32,696 nt of DNA from Prochlorococcus sp. AG-347-I19. GTDB lineage: Bacteria > Cyanobacteriota > Cyanobacteriia > PCC-6307 > Cyanobiaceae. A program made the translations under genes and the position numbers. How positions within the stretch are numbered: the first letter of the stretch is position 1; each line of letters starts with the position of its first letter. Shown piece after piece: positions 1 to 7,593 of the stretch. Below the pieces are notes generated by a model. It ran no database searches. It saw nothing but the letters and a program-made list of their open reading frames with translations, and was not told the origin of the DNA. The DNA lies in the NCBI GenBank assembly GCA_003279105.1, contig QCBO01000011.1, positions 1 through 32,696 on the forward strand, given 5' to 3'.

Positions 1-800
1 CTTTAGGGTTAAAACTCCAAAGTCTAAATCATACAATTTATGGAATAGCAAATAATGAATTTAATGAAAAAAAAGCTAAGGATAAAAAACTTGCTAATTT
101 TGTTAGCTGTGATCTGAGCTTATTAAAAAAATGTGAGCTAATTATTTTAGCATTGCCTATTAAAGATTTGATCAATCCGTCTCAACAATTAGTAGCATCA
201 ATACCTCAGGAAACAATACTAACTGATGTAGGTTCTGTAAAAGAACCAATTGTAAATACATGGGAAAATTTACATCCTCTATTTATGGGATCTCATCCAA
301 TGGCAGGAACCGAAAGAAAAGGAGTTGATTCAGGTTTTGAAGGTCTTTTTACAAACGCAAAATGGATTATTACCCCAACACAAAATAGTAATTTAAATTC
401 AGTCCGAACTATTTCCAAGCTCATAAAATCAATGGATTGTGAAATTTGCCAAGCTACGCCAAAAGAGCATGATGAAGCAGTATCTCTAATTTCTCATTTG
501 CCTATATTTTTAGCTTCTGCCCTCATAGAAACTGCGCAAACAAAAAATAATCAATCTTTATTAGATCTTACGCAAAAATTAGCTGCTACAGGATTTGCTG
601 ACACTTCGAGAGTTGGCGGAGGCAATGAACAACTAGGCTTAGATTTAGCAATTAATAATCAGATTAATGTTTTAAATTCCATAAATAATTTTAAAAACAA
701 GCTAAATATACTGGAATCTCTTATTAAAGAAAAAAATTGGGATTTACTTTCTAAAAAACTTGCTGAAGCAAAAGAAAACAGACAAAATTTTATAAACTAA
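1..800 (+). CDS. tyrA: Prephenate/arogenate dehydrogenase TyrA, 5' end cut by window
   Basis: Cytoplasmic NAD(P)-dependent dehydrogenase of tyrosine biosynthesis, acting on prephenate or arogenate. The reading frame is open from base 3, so the gene runs off the left edge. The first visible residues (LGLKLQ) follow where the glycine-rich nucleotide-binding loop should lie, so only a short N-terminal piece is missing. Family motifs are present: ILALPIKDL, then TDVGSVK, then GSHPMAGTE, and later a helical dimerisation region with SHLPIFLASAL and TGFADTSRVGGG. A TTG at 153 could be mistaken for a start, but the upstream frame is clearly coding. The 3' end overlaps the convergent crtD-like gene by 11 bases. 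Cyanobacterial TyrA proteins usually prefer arogenate and NADP; that preference is inferred. Confidence 0.93.
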   Translation, partial: LGLKLQSLNHTIYGIANNEFNEKKAKDKKLANFVSCDLSLLKKCELIILALPIKDLINPSQQLVASIPQETILTDVGSVKEPIVNTWENLHPLFMGSHPMAGTERKGVDSGFEGLFTNAKWIITPTQNSNLNSVRTISKLIKSMDCEICQATPKEHDEAVSLISHLPIFLASALIETAQTKNNQSLLDLTQKLAATGFADTSRVGGGNEQLGLDLAINNQINVLNSINNFKNKLNILESLIKEKNWDLLSKKLAEAKENRQNFIN

Positions 801-2295
801 AATTTTCTATACCTTTGGAAGCCAAAATTTGCCTTGAAACCATTAATGCAGACTGACTAACACCTGCAGTCCCCTCTCCTGGATAAATCGAATCTCCACA
901 TAACCATAAACCTTCAAAGGGTGTCCTACTTGATAACCCAAATAAACCAAAAATATCTGGATTTTGACCAAGCCCGCCTACTATTCCACAAGGTCTTTTT
1001 GTCCATTTTTCAAAGCCCAATGGAGTTGCTAATTCCCTATGTAGCCATTTTTCAGGATCAATATTAAATTGACTTTCCAATTCAAGCGATATTTTTTTCA
1101 TGAAACCATTTTTCTTCTTTAAGTAAGTTTGTTTATCTAGACCAAACCAATCTTTAGTTTTGGTAAAGATACTGGCAATTAAAGTAACCTCACCTTTTGG
1201 CGCCCTCCCATCACCATCATCACTAATTGATACAAATAACGAACAAAATTCTTTCGAAACAAATTGATAATGATTAGAGAATGTTTTTTTAATATGTTTC
1301 TTTTTTAATGCAGAATAAAAAACAACAGCTCCACTTGGATCTGGCAAATTTTTAAGTCGATTTTTATAATTTTTTTTTCTTTCTAATGGATCTTTCAAAT
1401 GCTTGAGCAAAGATTGTGGAGGCGCGGTATAAATCACATCTTTTGCTTGGTAAATAAAGGATTTTTTTTTCGAATTAGCAGATACTTGCCAACACATATT
1501 TACATCGTCAAAAGTTATAGAATTAACTTCTTGACCAAAATTTAAATTAACTCCAGTTTTAATCAATGAACTTTCTAATGATTCACTTAAAGACTGCATA
1601 GATTTTTTAAGATGCCAAAGACCATGTGGCTGTTGACACATCTGAAGAACAGTAGATCCATATAATGCTGCGGTATTATAAACGTCCTCTTGAGAATAAA
1701 GTTTTAGCTGAAGATTTAAGAATTTAATCAAGCGATCATTCTTAGATAATCCACATATTCGCAATAAATCAAAAATAGTAGCTTTAAGTAAGATACCTGT
1801 GACAAGGTTGGAAGGTACAAGTGCTTTAAGAAGTTGAGAAAAATCCCAAAAATTACTTATTGGTAATACAGGATTATTATTAGCAAATATCCAATTACTT
1901 TCATGTATGAGGGTACAAAGTTTCCAAAACCTTTGACTCCCAGGAAACTGCATTTCTCTTTCAGCTATCCATTTACTTTTTTCATACCATATAGGTATAG
2001 GAGTACCACCATCATTTAAATCAACAATGCAAGCAGGATCTAAAATTGAGGCTTCTGGGGATGGAATATCTAAAAAATCAAAAATTCTAGAATGTATTCC
2101 TTCTTTCTCTAAACCCGCAACTTGAGTTGCACCAACATCAAAAATATAATTCTTTCTTTTAAAAGTACCAGCACATCCTCCTGCTTGAGTATGAGATTCG
2201 ATTAAAGTCACTGATAAGCCTTGTTTTGATAAAATCGCTGCAGAAGTTAGTCCTGCTATACCGGCGCCTACAACAATAACTTCAGACTTGTTCAT
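790..2295 (-). CDS. crtD: CrtD-like carotenoid desaturase/isomerase family FAD protein
   Basis: A 501-residue FAD-dependent amine-oxidase-fold protein of the CrtI/CrtISO/CrtD superfamily. The N-terminal dinucleotide-binding motif GAGIAGL lies at residues 11-17, followed by the acidic ribose-binding residue in LIES and by GGCAGTF. The C-terminal FAD motif is LWLCGDSIYPGEGTAGV. Length and motifs match the cyanobacterial protein usually named C-3',4'-desaturase CrtD, which makes myxol-type carotenoids in other cyanobacteria. The exact substrate here is uncertain because Prochlorococcus is not known for myxoxanthophyll. A carotene isomerase role is the main alternative. It starts at ATG and diverges from the fructosamine-kinase-like gene with only four bases between start codons. 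Confidence 0.75.
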   Translation of the reverse strand: MNKSEVIVVGAGIAGLTSAAILSKQGLSVTLIESHTQAGGCAGTFKRKNYIFDVGATQVAGLEKEGIHSRIFDFLDIPSPEASILDPACIVDLNDGGTPIPIWYEKSKWIAEREMQFPGSQRFWKLCTLIHESNWIFANNNPVLPISNFWDFSQLLKALVPSNLVTGILLKATIFDLLRICGLSKNDRLIKFLNLQLKLYSQEDVYNTAALYGSTVLQMCQQPHGLWHLKKSMQSLSESLESSLIKTGVNLNFGQEVNSITFDDVNMCWQVSANSKKKSFIYQAKDVIYTAPPQSLLKHLKDPLERKKNYKNRLKNLPDPSGAVVFYSALKKKHIKKTFSNHYQFVSKEFCSLFVSISDDGDGRAPKGEVTLIASIFTKTKDWFGLDKQTYLKKKNGFMKKISLELESQFNIDPEKWLHRELATPLGFEKWTKRPCGIVGGLGQNPDIFGLFGLSSRTPFEGLWLCGDSIYPGEGTAGVSQSALMVSRQILASKGIENFSL

Positions 2296-2299
2296 TAAA

Positions 2300-3178
2300 A
2301 TGCAAAAATTATCCCCTATTGAAATTAACGAAATTTGTGAAGAATTAGGTGAAACCTATCCAAAAAGTATTGAACAAGTACATGGTGGTGATATTCATAG
2401 TGCCTGGCGAATAGAATTCTCAAACAAAAAGTTATTCCTTAAAAAAAACATTAGAAACAAAAAATTTCTTGAATTTGAAAAATATTGTCTACAAAATTTG
2501 AGGAAACATATTAATCAAGAAAACTTAGTTATTCCTGAAGTTATTGCATATAAAAAAATAAAAAATATAGAGATCCTTTTAATTGAATGGATAGATATGC
2601 ATAACTTTGACCAAAAAAAGCTTGGAAAAGGTTTAGGTGAATTGCATTTAAAATCAGCTGAGTCTAATCCTAAAATGTTTGGTTTTCCAGTTGAGGGTTT
2701 TATTGGAACAACAGATCAGAAGAAAGGCTTTGAAGATAATTGGATAGATTGTTTTTTAAACTTAAGGATAATACCTCAACTATTAATTCTTAAATCAACG
2801 ACTTTAGATAAAGAAATTATCAATAAAATTAAAGAAAAAATTAAATCAGAATTACTGAACCACAAACCAATAAATGCTCTAGTTCATGGTGATTTGTGGT
2901 CAGGCAATGCAGGGCTAGACAAAAGTGGAAGGGGGGTTATTTTTGACCCTGCATCTTGGTGGGCAGATAATGAAGTAGATATTGCTATGACCAAATTATT
3001 TGGAGGTTTTAGAAAAGAATTTTATGAAGAATATCATAAAATTTTTCCTATAAAAGAGGGATTTGAAAAAAGAATAATTATTTATAATTTTTATCACATA
3101 TTGAACCATGCCAATATGTTTGGGGGAGGGTACTCAAAACAAGTTGAAGATTACGTAAATGCAATATTCAATATGTAA
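2300..3178 (+). CDS. Fructosamine kinase family protein
   Basis: A 292-residue protein of the fructosamine/ketosamine-3-kinase family, related to aminoglycoside phosphotransferases. These enzymes phosphorylate sugar-derived adducts on amines so that the adducts fall off, which is a repair reaction. Visible motifs are VHGGDIHSAWRI near residues 27-38, a lysine in LFLKKN, the catalytic loop HGDLWSGN at 196-203, and the metal-binding FDPASWWADNEVD about 12 residues later. I chose the ATG at 2300 over a TTG at 2288, because TTG would overlap the divergent crtD-like start. No separate promoter space is visible upstream. The substrate in this organism is not shown by the sequence. Confidence 0.85.
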   Translation: MQKLSPIEINEICEELGETYPKSIEQVHGGDIHSAWRIEFSNKKLFLKKNIRNKKFLEFEKYCLQNLRKHINQENLVIPEVIAYKKIKNIEILLIEWIDMHNFDQKKLGKGLGELHLKSAESNPKMFGFPVEGFIGTTDQKKGFEDNWIDCFLNLRIIPQLLILKSTTLDKEIINKIKEKIKSELLNHKPINALVHGDLWSGNAGLDKSGRGVIFDPASWWADNEVDIAMTKLFGGFRKEFYEEYHKIFPIKEGFEKRIIIYNFYHILNHANMFGGGYSKQVEDYVNAIFNM

Positions 3179-3184
3179 TTTTAA

Positions 3185-3550
3185 CTAGCCTAAATATGTC
3201 TTCTTAAGATTTTGTACCTTATCTAAAACAGCTTCACGATTTTCACTAGTACGAAGATTTTGCCAGCTCCATTGACCTACAACAATTACGCCTAGTAGTT
3301 CTAATAAACCAGGGAGAATTGGAAAAAAGTTTATCGTGTCAATGACAACTTTAATTATTATCTGAGCTATTACGACAACAGCAATAATACCTGCTGCCTT
3401 GCCATACTTACCCATTTGAGTCCAATCAACGTTACCGAGGGTTTCGTTGACTTTTCCCATAACATCAGAGTACTTCTCTGAAAAACTTTTGGTTTCTGAG
3501 CTTGTATCGGAGCCGGAGTCTTGGTTTGACTCTGGAGTGTTATCACTCAT
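3185..3550 (-). CDS. CAAD-domain thylakoid membrane protein (CURT1-like)
   Basis: A 121-residue protein matching the CAAD family, first described as a domain appended to some cyanobacterial aminoacyl-tRNA synthetases and related to plant CURT1, which curves thylakoid membranes. The N-terminus (1-25) is rich in acidic and Ser/Asn residues. An amphipathic region with DWTQMGKYGKAAG follows, then two membrane segments at about 52-70 and 76-97 separated by a short FFPILPG turn. The tail (98-121) is charged and helical. No synthetase is attached; this is the stand-alone form. It starts at ATG 3550 and ends six bases from the convergent kinase gene. The thylakoid role is inferred from the family. 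Confidence 0.82.
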   Translation of the reverse strand: MSDNTPESNQDSGSDTSSETKSFSEKYSDVMGKVNETLGNVDWTQMGKYGKAAGIIAVVVIAQIIIKVVIDTINFFPILPGLLELLGVIVVGQWSWQNLRTSENREAVLDKVQNLKKTYLG

Positions 3551-3844
3551 GAATTCAGTAAACTTAATATATGAACCAGACAGTATCGGAAAAAACGTCT
3601 GTTGACTACCTTTTTGTTGTGCAAAATTCCGAACCGAAACATTTTGTATTTTTTTAGAGGCGTTGGTATGCAGGGTTTCTGAAGATATTTAAACTTAAAA
3701 TTGATTTATAAAAACTTCACATTATCGTCTAGTTCTAACAAAAACATTAATAAATCAGAGCAATAAGAAAAAAATAAAAGTCTAAAATTTTTATTTTAAT
3801 TATTATATTTTCATAGTTTAGCTCGCAAAAATTAAAGGATCTCA
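3551..3844. other. Intergenic gap, 294 bases, no gene seen
   Basis: This is the longest gap in the window, between the divergent CAAD and moeB-like genes, so it should hold both promoters. I found no convincing small reading frame, hairpin terminator or riboswitch. It is AT-rich, with a TATATT-like hexamer on the minus strand near 3566-3571 as a weak -10 candidate for the CAAD gene. A clear AAAGGA Shine-Dalgarno sequence lies at 3834-3839, directly before the moeB-like ATG. Confidence 0.5.
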
Positions 3845-4990
3845 ATGTCCAAAGATATAAAATTTAATTTCTTAAACTCTGATGAAGAAGAAAGATATCA
3901 AAAACACTTTTGTCTCCAAGAGATTGGTTATGAGGGCCAACTAAATCTTAAAAACAGCTCAGTATTATGCATTGGAGCAGGTGGGCTTGGGTCTTCCGTT
4001 TTGCTTTATCTAGCTGCAGCAGGAATTGGGAGAATTGGAATAGTTGATAACGATCAAGTTGAAAAGTCTAATCTCCAGAGACAGATAATTCATGAAACAA
4101 ATTCTATTGGCATTCTTAAAATTGATTCAGCTAGGGAAAGAATTAAAAAATTCAATCCTAATTCTGAAATATTAACCTTTTCAGAGAGAATTGATCCTAA
4201 AAATGCTCTTGAATTAATAAAGGAGTTTGATGTTATTTGTGATTGCTCGGATAACTTTGGCACAAGATATTTAATAAATGATTCATGCCTAATATTAAAA
4301 AAACCCCTAGTCTTTGGAAGTGTACAAGGGTTTGAAGGGCAAGTGAGTGTTTTCAATTTACATAAAAATAGTCCTAATTTAAGAGACTTACTTCCAGAAT
4401 CACCTTCAAAAAATGCTGCCCCTAGTTGTGCAGAATACGGGGTTGTGGGTGTTTCAACAGGTTTAATAGGAATTCTTCAGGTCAATGAAATTATCAAAAT
4501 CATTTTGAAAAAAGGTGAAATTTTAGATGGGAAGATTTTAATTTTTGATCTATTGAATATGAATATGAAAAAATTACACCTAAAAAGTGATCAGTTAAAT
4601 AAACGAATAAAAAATCTATCTGAATTTGAGGGCTTTTATAATAGCGATGAATATTGCGAAAAAAATAATGAAATTAACAGTATTAATGCCAAAGAATTTA
4701 ATAGTTTATACAAAGCAAAACCCAATAAAATTCTTTTAATTGATGTTAGAGAAAATGAAGAATTTTCTACATCTGCAATAGAGGGATCTATATCACTTCC
4801 TTTAAGTCATTTAAACCAATTATCTGACTTAAAATTTATTCAAAAAGAAAGTTTAAATAAAGAGGTTTTCACTATATGTAAATCGGGGAAACGTTCTGAA
4901 AAAGCTTCGAGAATCTTGTCTAAATTCAAAATCCAGTCAAGATCCATTAAAGGCGGTATCGAAAAGGTACAAAAAATATTGTGCAATTAA
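3845..4990 (+). CDS. moeB: MoeB/ThiF-type E1-like adenylyltransferase fused to rhodanese domain
   Basis: A 381-residue fusion. Residues 1-250 form an E1-like domain that would adenylate the C-terminus of a ubiquitin-like sulfur carrier (MoaD or ThiS). The ATP-binding loop GAGGLGSS is at 44-51, the SNLQRQ motif at 75-80, and the candidate catalytic cysteine is C195 in SCAEYG. Residues about 278-381 are a rhodanese domain with IDVRENEEF and active-site C345 in CKSGKRS, for persulfide transfer. The architecture matches MoeBR/MOCS3-like proteins. The two CxxC pairs that bind structural zinc in E. coli MoeB and ThiF are absent. A strong AAAGGA site precedes the ATG. Whether it serves thiamine (ThiS) or molybdopterin cannot be decided here. 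Confidence 0.85.
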   Translation: MSKDIKFNFLNSDEEERYQKHFCLQEIGYEGQLNLKNSSVLCIGAGGLGSSVLLYLAAAGIGRIGIVDNDQVEKSNLQRQIIHETNSIGILKIDSARERIKKFNPNSEILTFSERIDPKNALELIKEFDVICDCSDNFGTRYLINDSCLILKKPLVFGSVQGFEGQVSVFNLHKNSPNLRDLLPESPSKNAAPSCAEYGVVGVSTGLIGILQVNEIIKIILKKGEILDGKILIFDLLNMNMKKLHLKSDQLNKRIKNLSEFEGFYNSDEYCEKNNEINSINAKEFNSLYKAKPNKILLIDVRENEEFSTSAIEGSISLPLSHLNQLSDLKFIQKESLNKEVFTICKSGKRSEKASRILSKFKIQSRSIKGGIEKVQKILCN

Positions 4991-5004
4991 TTTTTTAAGA
5001 ATAA

Positions 5005-6165
5005 TTAGTAATCTACACCTCTTTTCAAATCAACTCCCACATTTGCGTAATGCTTATGACAAACCATTTCAGAGTAAACATCAGCTAGTTCAAAGTATGA
5101 AGGTTCATTTTTACACCTCCCAGTAATGATAACTTCTGTATCTGCTGGTTTTTTTAAGAGTGTTTGATGTATTGATTCCACAGGTAGCAACTCTAAATCA
5201 ACAGTTGGATTCAATTCGTCTAAAATTATTGTTTTATACAAACCAGACAAAATAGCCGCTTTAGCAATTTCCCAAGCTCTTTCAGCCTCAACATAATCAA
5301 TTGGTTGTTGCTGACCTCTCCATACGATGGCATCTCTGCCTGAACGTAAATGATCAACTAAATGAGGGTAACTTTCTCTCAAAGCTTCTATGGCAGCATC
5401 TTCGGTATAACCATTTCCTCCCTTTAGCCATTGTAATATTAAAACTCTATGGCTTTTATCCTGAGATATTCCTTTACCGATAGCTTGAAGAGCCTTACCG
5501 AGTGCACTTGTGGATTTACCCTTTCCTTCACCTGTATAAATCTCAATTCCACCACTAGAACGATTTTGTCTGGTTGGTTCTGCTAAGTCTCCTATCAAAC
5601 GTGGTCTCATTTCTGAATGGAGTTGAGATATTCTTACCAAAGAGGGGGGAGCTGCCCTTCCAGTAATAATTATTTCTAATCCATCTGGACGATTTTGAAG
5701 AGCATCAACTACTGCACTGATATCAAGCATTCCTAAATCAAGAACTGGATTCAACTCATCGAGTACAACGACAGAATAAAGAGAACTAGCAATTGCTCCT
5801 TTAGCAATATTCCAACCTCTTTCGGCCTCACCAACATCAAACTTTGTCACTTGGTCAGCAGTAAAGAATTCAGATCTTCCTGTCCTTACATGGTCAATTA
5901 AATGTGGGAAGCCTCTTTGTAAAGCCTCTATAGCTGAATCCTCGTCATATGGCCTCTCAGGGCCTTTTAAAAATCTTAGAAGTAAGACTCTTGACTGTCT
6001 TTTTTCACATATTCCTAATCCTATTGTCCTGAGAACTACTCCCAATGCAGCTTGGCTTTTCCCCTTACCCTCTCCATCATAAATATGTAATTGACCTTTT
6101 GATCTCTCTTGACTGTCACTTGCTGTGACAATCCCAATTCCTCTATTTCTACTCGTATTCGTCAA
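5005..6165 (-). CDS. cobO: Tandemly duplicated cob(I)yrinic acid a,c-diamide adenosyltransferase (CobO/CobA type)
   Basis: A 386-residue protein made of two similar P-loop halves, each about the size of a CobO/BtuR enzyme, which transfers adenosyl from ATP to the corrinoid cobalt. Half one (about 24-195) has Walker A GEGKGKS at 31-37 and VVVLDELNP at 132-140. Half two (about 206-386) has GEGKGKS at 212-218, IILDELNP and IITGR. Blocks recur in order in both: AIEAL, PHLIDH or PHLVDH, EAERGW or EAERAW, and SEM. Both nucleotide-binding loops look intact. The start is TTG, since an in-frame stop lies nine codons upstream and no ATG is available. It converges on moeB with a 14-base gap. A pseudo-dimer of the usual homodimer is my inference. 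Confidence 0.85.
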   Translation of the reverse strand: MTNTSRNRGIGIVTASDSQERSKGQLHIYDGEGKGKSQAALGVVLRTIGLGICEKRQSRVLLLRFLKGPERPYDEDSAIEALQRGFPHLIDHVRTGRSEFFTADQVTKFDVGEAERGWNIAKGAIASSLYSVVVLDELNPVLDLGMLDISAVVDALQNRPDGLEIIITGRAAPPSLVRISQLHSEMRPRLIGDLAEPTRQNRSSGGIEIYTGEGKGKSTSALGKALQAIGKGISQDKSHRVLILQWLKGGNGYTEDAAIEALRESYPHLVDHLRSGRDAIVWRGQQQPIDYVEAERAWEIAKAAILSGLYKTIILDELNPTVDLELLPVESIHQTLLKKPADTEVIITGRCKNEPSYFELADVYSEMVCHKHYANVGVDLKRGVDY

Positions 6166-6207
6166 TTGAACAAAATTAGTAAATTTAATCTAAGATATAG
6201 ATAAGAA

Positions 6208-6229
6208 TATTATTAAAGATTTAATAATA
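6208..6229. promoter_or_regulatory. Perfect 10-2-10 dyad between cobO and larE
   Basis: The arms TATTATTAAA and TTTAATAATA are exact reverse complements separated by two bases (GA). The site sits centrally in the 108-base divergent spacer. The geometry suits a dimeric regulator, but the arms are all A/T, so chance in this AT-rich genome is possible. Confidence 0.35.
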
Positions 6230-6235
6230 AATTCA

Positions 6236-6249
6236 ACCTATTCATAGGT
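6236..6249. promoter_or_regulatory. Second dyad 6-2-6, ACCTAT-TC-ATAGGT
   Basis: A perfect 14-base inverted repeat with a two-base spacer, seven bases from the preceding dyad and 24 bases before the larE ATG. It contains G/C pairs, so it is less likely to be a by-product of composition. It could be an operator or lie in the larE leader. No regulator is identified. Confidence 0.35.
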
Positions 6250-6273
6250 AATTTGAATTTTAAAGTAATTAGC

Positions 6274-7098
6274 ATGTTCAATCAACTAGAAATTCTCTCT
6301 GATGAACAAAGTGAAAAGCTTTATACAATTAGAAGATACATTAAGAATCTTGATAGTGTTTGTATTGCTTATTCCGGAGGAGTTGACAGTACATTAGTAG
6401 CATCATTGGCATTCGAGCAATTAGGTAACAAAGCAATTGCTATAACTGGTATTTCTCCTGCATTAGCGAATACTCTTCGTGAAGAAGCAAGAAGGCAAGC
6501 AAAATGGATTGGAGTAAAGCATTTAGAAATTAAAACCTCAGAATTAGATCAATCAAGTTACAGTGAAAATCCTAAGGATAGGTGCTTTGCATGCAAAAAA
6601 GAGCTCCACAAACATACAACCTACCTCTCCAAAAAACTTAATTACAAGATTGTTTTAGATGGAGTCAATCTTGATGATCTTAATGATTTCAGACCAGGTA
6701 TACAAGCCTCAAAACAAGCAGGAGTTATCTCTCCTCTCGCAAAATTTAAAGTCTCAAAACAAGATATTAGGGATATATCAAGAGCATTGGGTTTTCCTTG
6801 GTGGGACAAGCCTGCTCAACCTTGCTTATCATCAAGATTTCCATATGGCCATGAAATAACTAGTGAAAGGCTAAAAATGGTTGAGAAAGCAGAAGAATAT
6901 CTTAAAGAATGTGGATTATCGGAGGTTAGAGTTAGATGCCAAGGCTTAACTGCAAGAATAGAAGTTCCCCAAGAAGAATTAAAGCATTTTTTTAACAAAT
7001 ATAATTTTAGTGAGTTAGTTCAATATTTTTCTAATTTAGGATTTAATTGCACAAGTTTAGATCTTGAGGGACTAATAAGCGGAAAATTAAATAGATAA
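6274..7098 (+). CDS. larE: LarE-type ATP-dependent sacrificial sulfur transferase
   Basis: A PP-loop ATP pyrophosphatase of the LarE family. In Lactiplantibacillus plantarum LarE adenylates a pyridinium dicarboxylate and donates sulfur from its own cysteine to build the nickel-pincer cofactor. Visible motifs are SGGVDST at residues 34-40, a CxxC at 104/107 (RCFACKKEL), DGVNLDD at 129-135, and QPCLSSRFPYG, where C184 matches the sacrificial cysteine region. At 274 residues the length is normal. I chose ATG 6274; an in-frame TTG at 6253 would add seven residues with no visible benefit and would take in more of the leader. It diverges from cobO and converges on speD with a six-base gap. No LarB, LarC or LarA is in the window. 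Confidence 0.85.
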   Translation: MFNQLEILSDEQSEKLYTIRRYIKNLDSVCIAYSGGVDSTLVASLAFEQLGNKAIAITGISPALANTLREEARRQAKWIGVKHLEIKTSELDQSSYSENPKDRCFACKKELHKHTTYLSKKLNYKIVLDGVNLDDLNDFRPGIQASKQAGVISPLAKFKVSKQDIRDISRALGFPWWDKPAQPCLSSRFPYGHEITSERLKMVEKAEEYLKECGLSEVRVRCQGLTARIEVPQEELKHFFNKYNFSELVQYFSNLGFNCTSLDLEGLISGKLNR

Positions 7099-7104
7099 AG
7101 ATTT

Positions 7105-7539
7105 TCAAACAACCGTTCTGATCTGTTTAGAAACTGCTGAAGGTGGATTTCGCTCAATCACACGCAAAGAATGTTCTTTAGCCATCAAAGATTCAATTAA
7201 ATATTGGCTAGCTAGTTCAGGCATCATATTTTGACCACATGTAAAAATATCGACTGCCGAATAATTAGATTCAGGCCAAGTATGTATTGAAATGTGAGAT
7301 TCTGCCAGCAATGCAATTGCCGTAACCCCTTGAGGTTCAAATTTATTACTTAGCAAATTCAAAACTGTTGCATTTGCCAATTTAGCGGCTCTATTTAAAA
7401 TACAGCGCAAAAAGGATTCGTCATTTAGTTTTTCGCGATCGCATCTATAAAGTTCTAACAAAAGGTGTTTACTTTGATGACCTAATTTTTGCTCATCAGT
7501 TAACGAACTTAAAATTTGACTTTTTTTGTAGATTTCCAT
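7105..7539 (-). CDS. speD: S-adenosylmethionine decarboxylase proenzyme
   Basis: A 144-residue prokaryotic AdoMet decarboxylase, which makes decarboxylated SAM, the aminopropyl donor for spermidine. The self-cleavage site is in LAESHISIHTWPE. Cleavage between E80 and S81 would turn the serine into the pyruvoyl cofactor on the alpha chain. The catalytic cysteine motif FTCG follows at C101. Length and motifs are typical of the class 1B enzyme. It starts at ATG 7539 and follows recF on the same strand after a 54-base gap. No spermidine synthase lies in the window. Confidence 0.95.
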   Translation of the reverse strand: MEIYKKSQILSSLTDEQKLGHQSKHLLLELYRCDREKLNDESFLRCILNRAAKLANATVLNLLSNKFEPQGVTAIALLAESHISIHTWPESNYSAVDIFTCGQNMMPELASQYLIESLMAKEHSLRVIERNPPSAVSKQIRTVV

Positions 7540-7593
7540 TTAAGAAATTTATATGAAATTAAGATTAGCTAAAAATCATGCGTTTTTTTAAAA

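Noticed and set aside
4090-4356. Open frame of 88 codons on the minus strand inside the moeB-like gene
   Set aside because: It is fully antisense to a gene with strong family motifs and shows no domain or ribosome site of its own.
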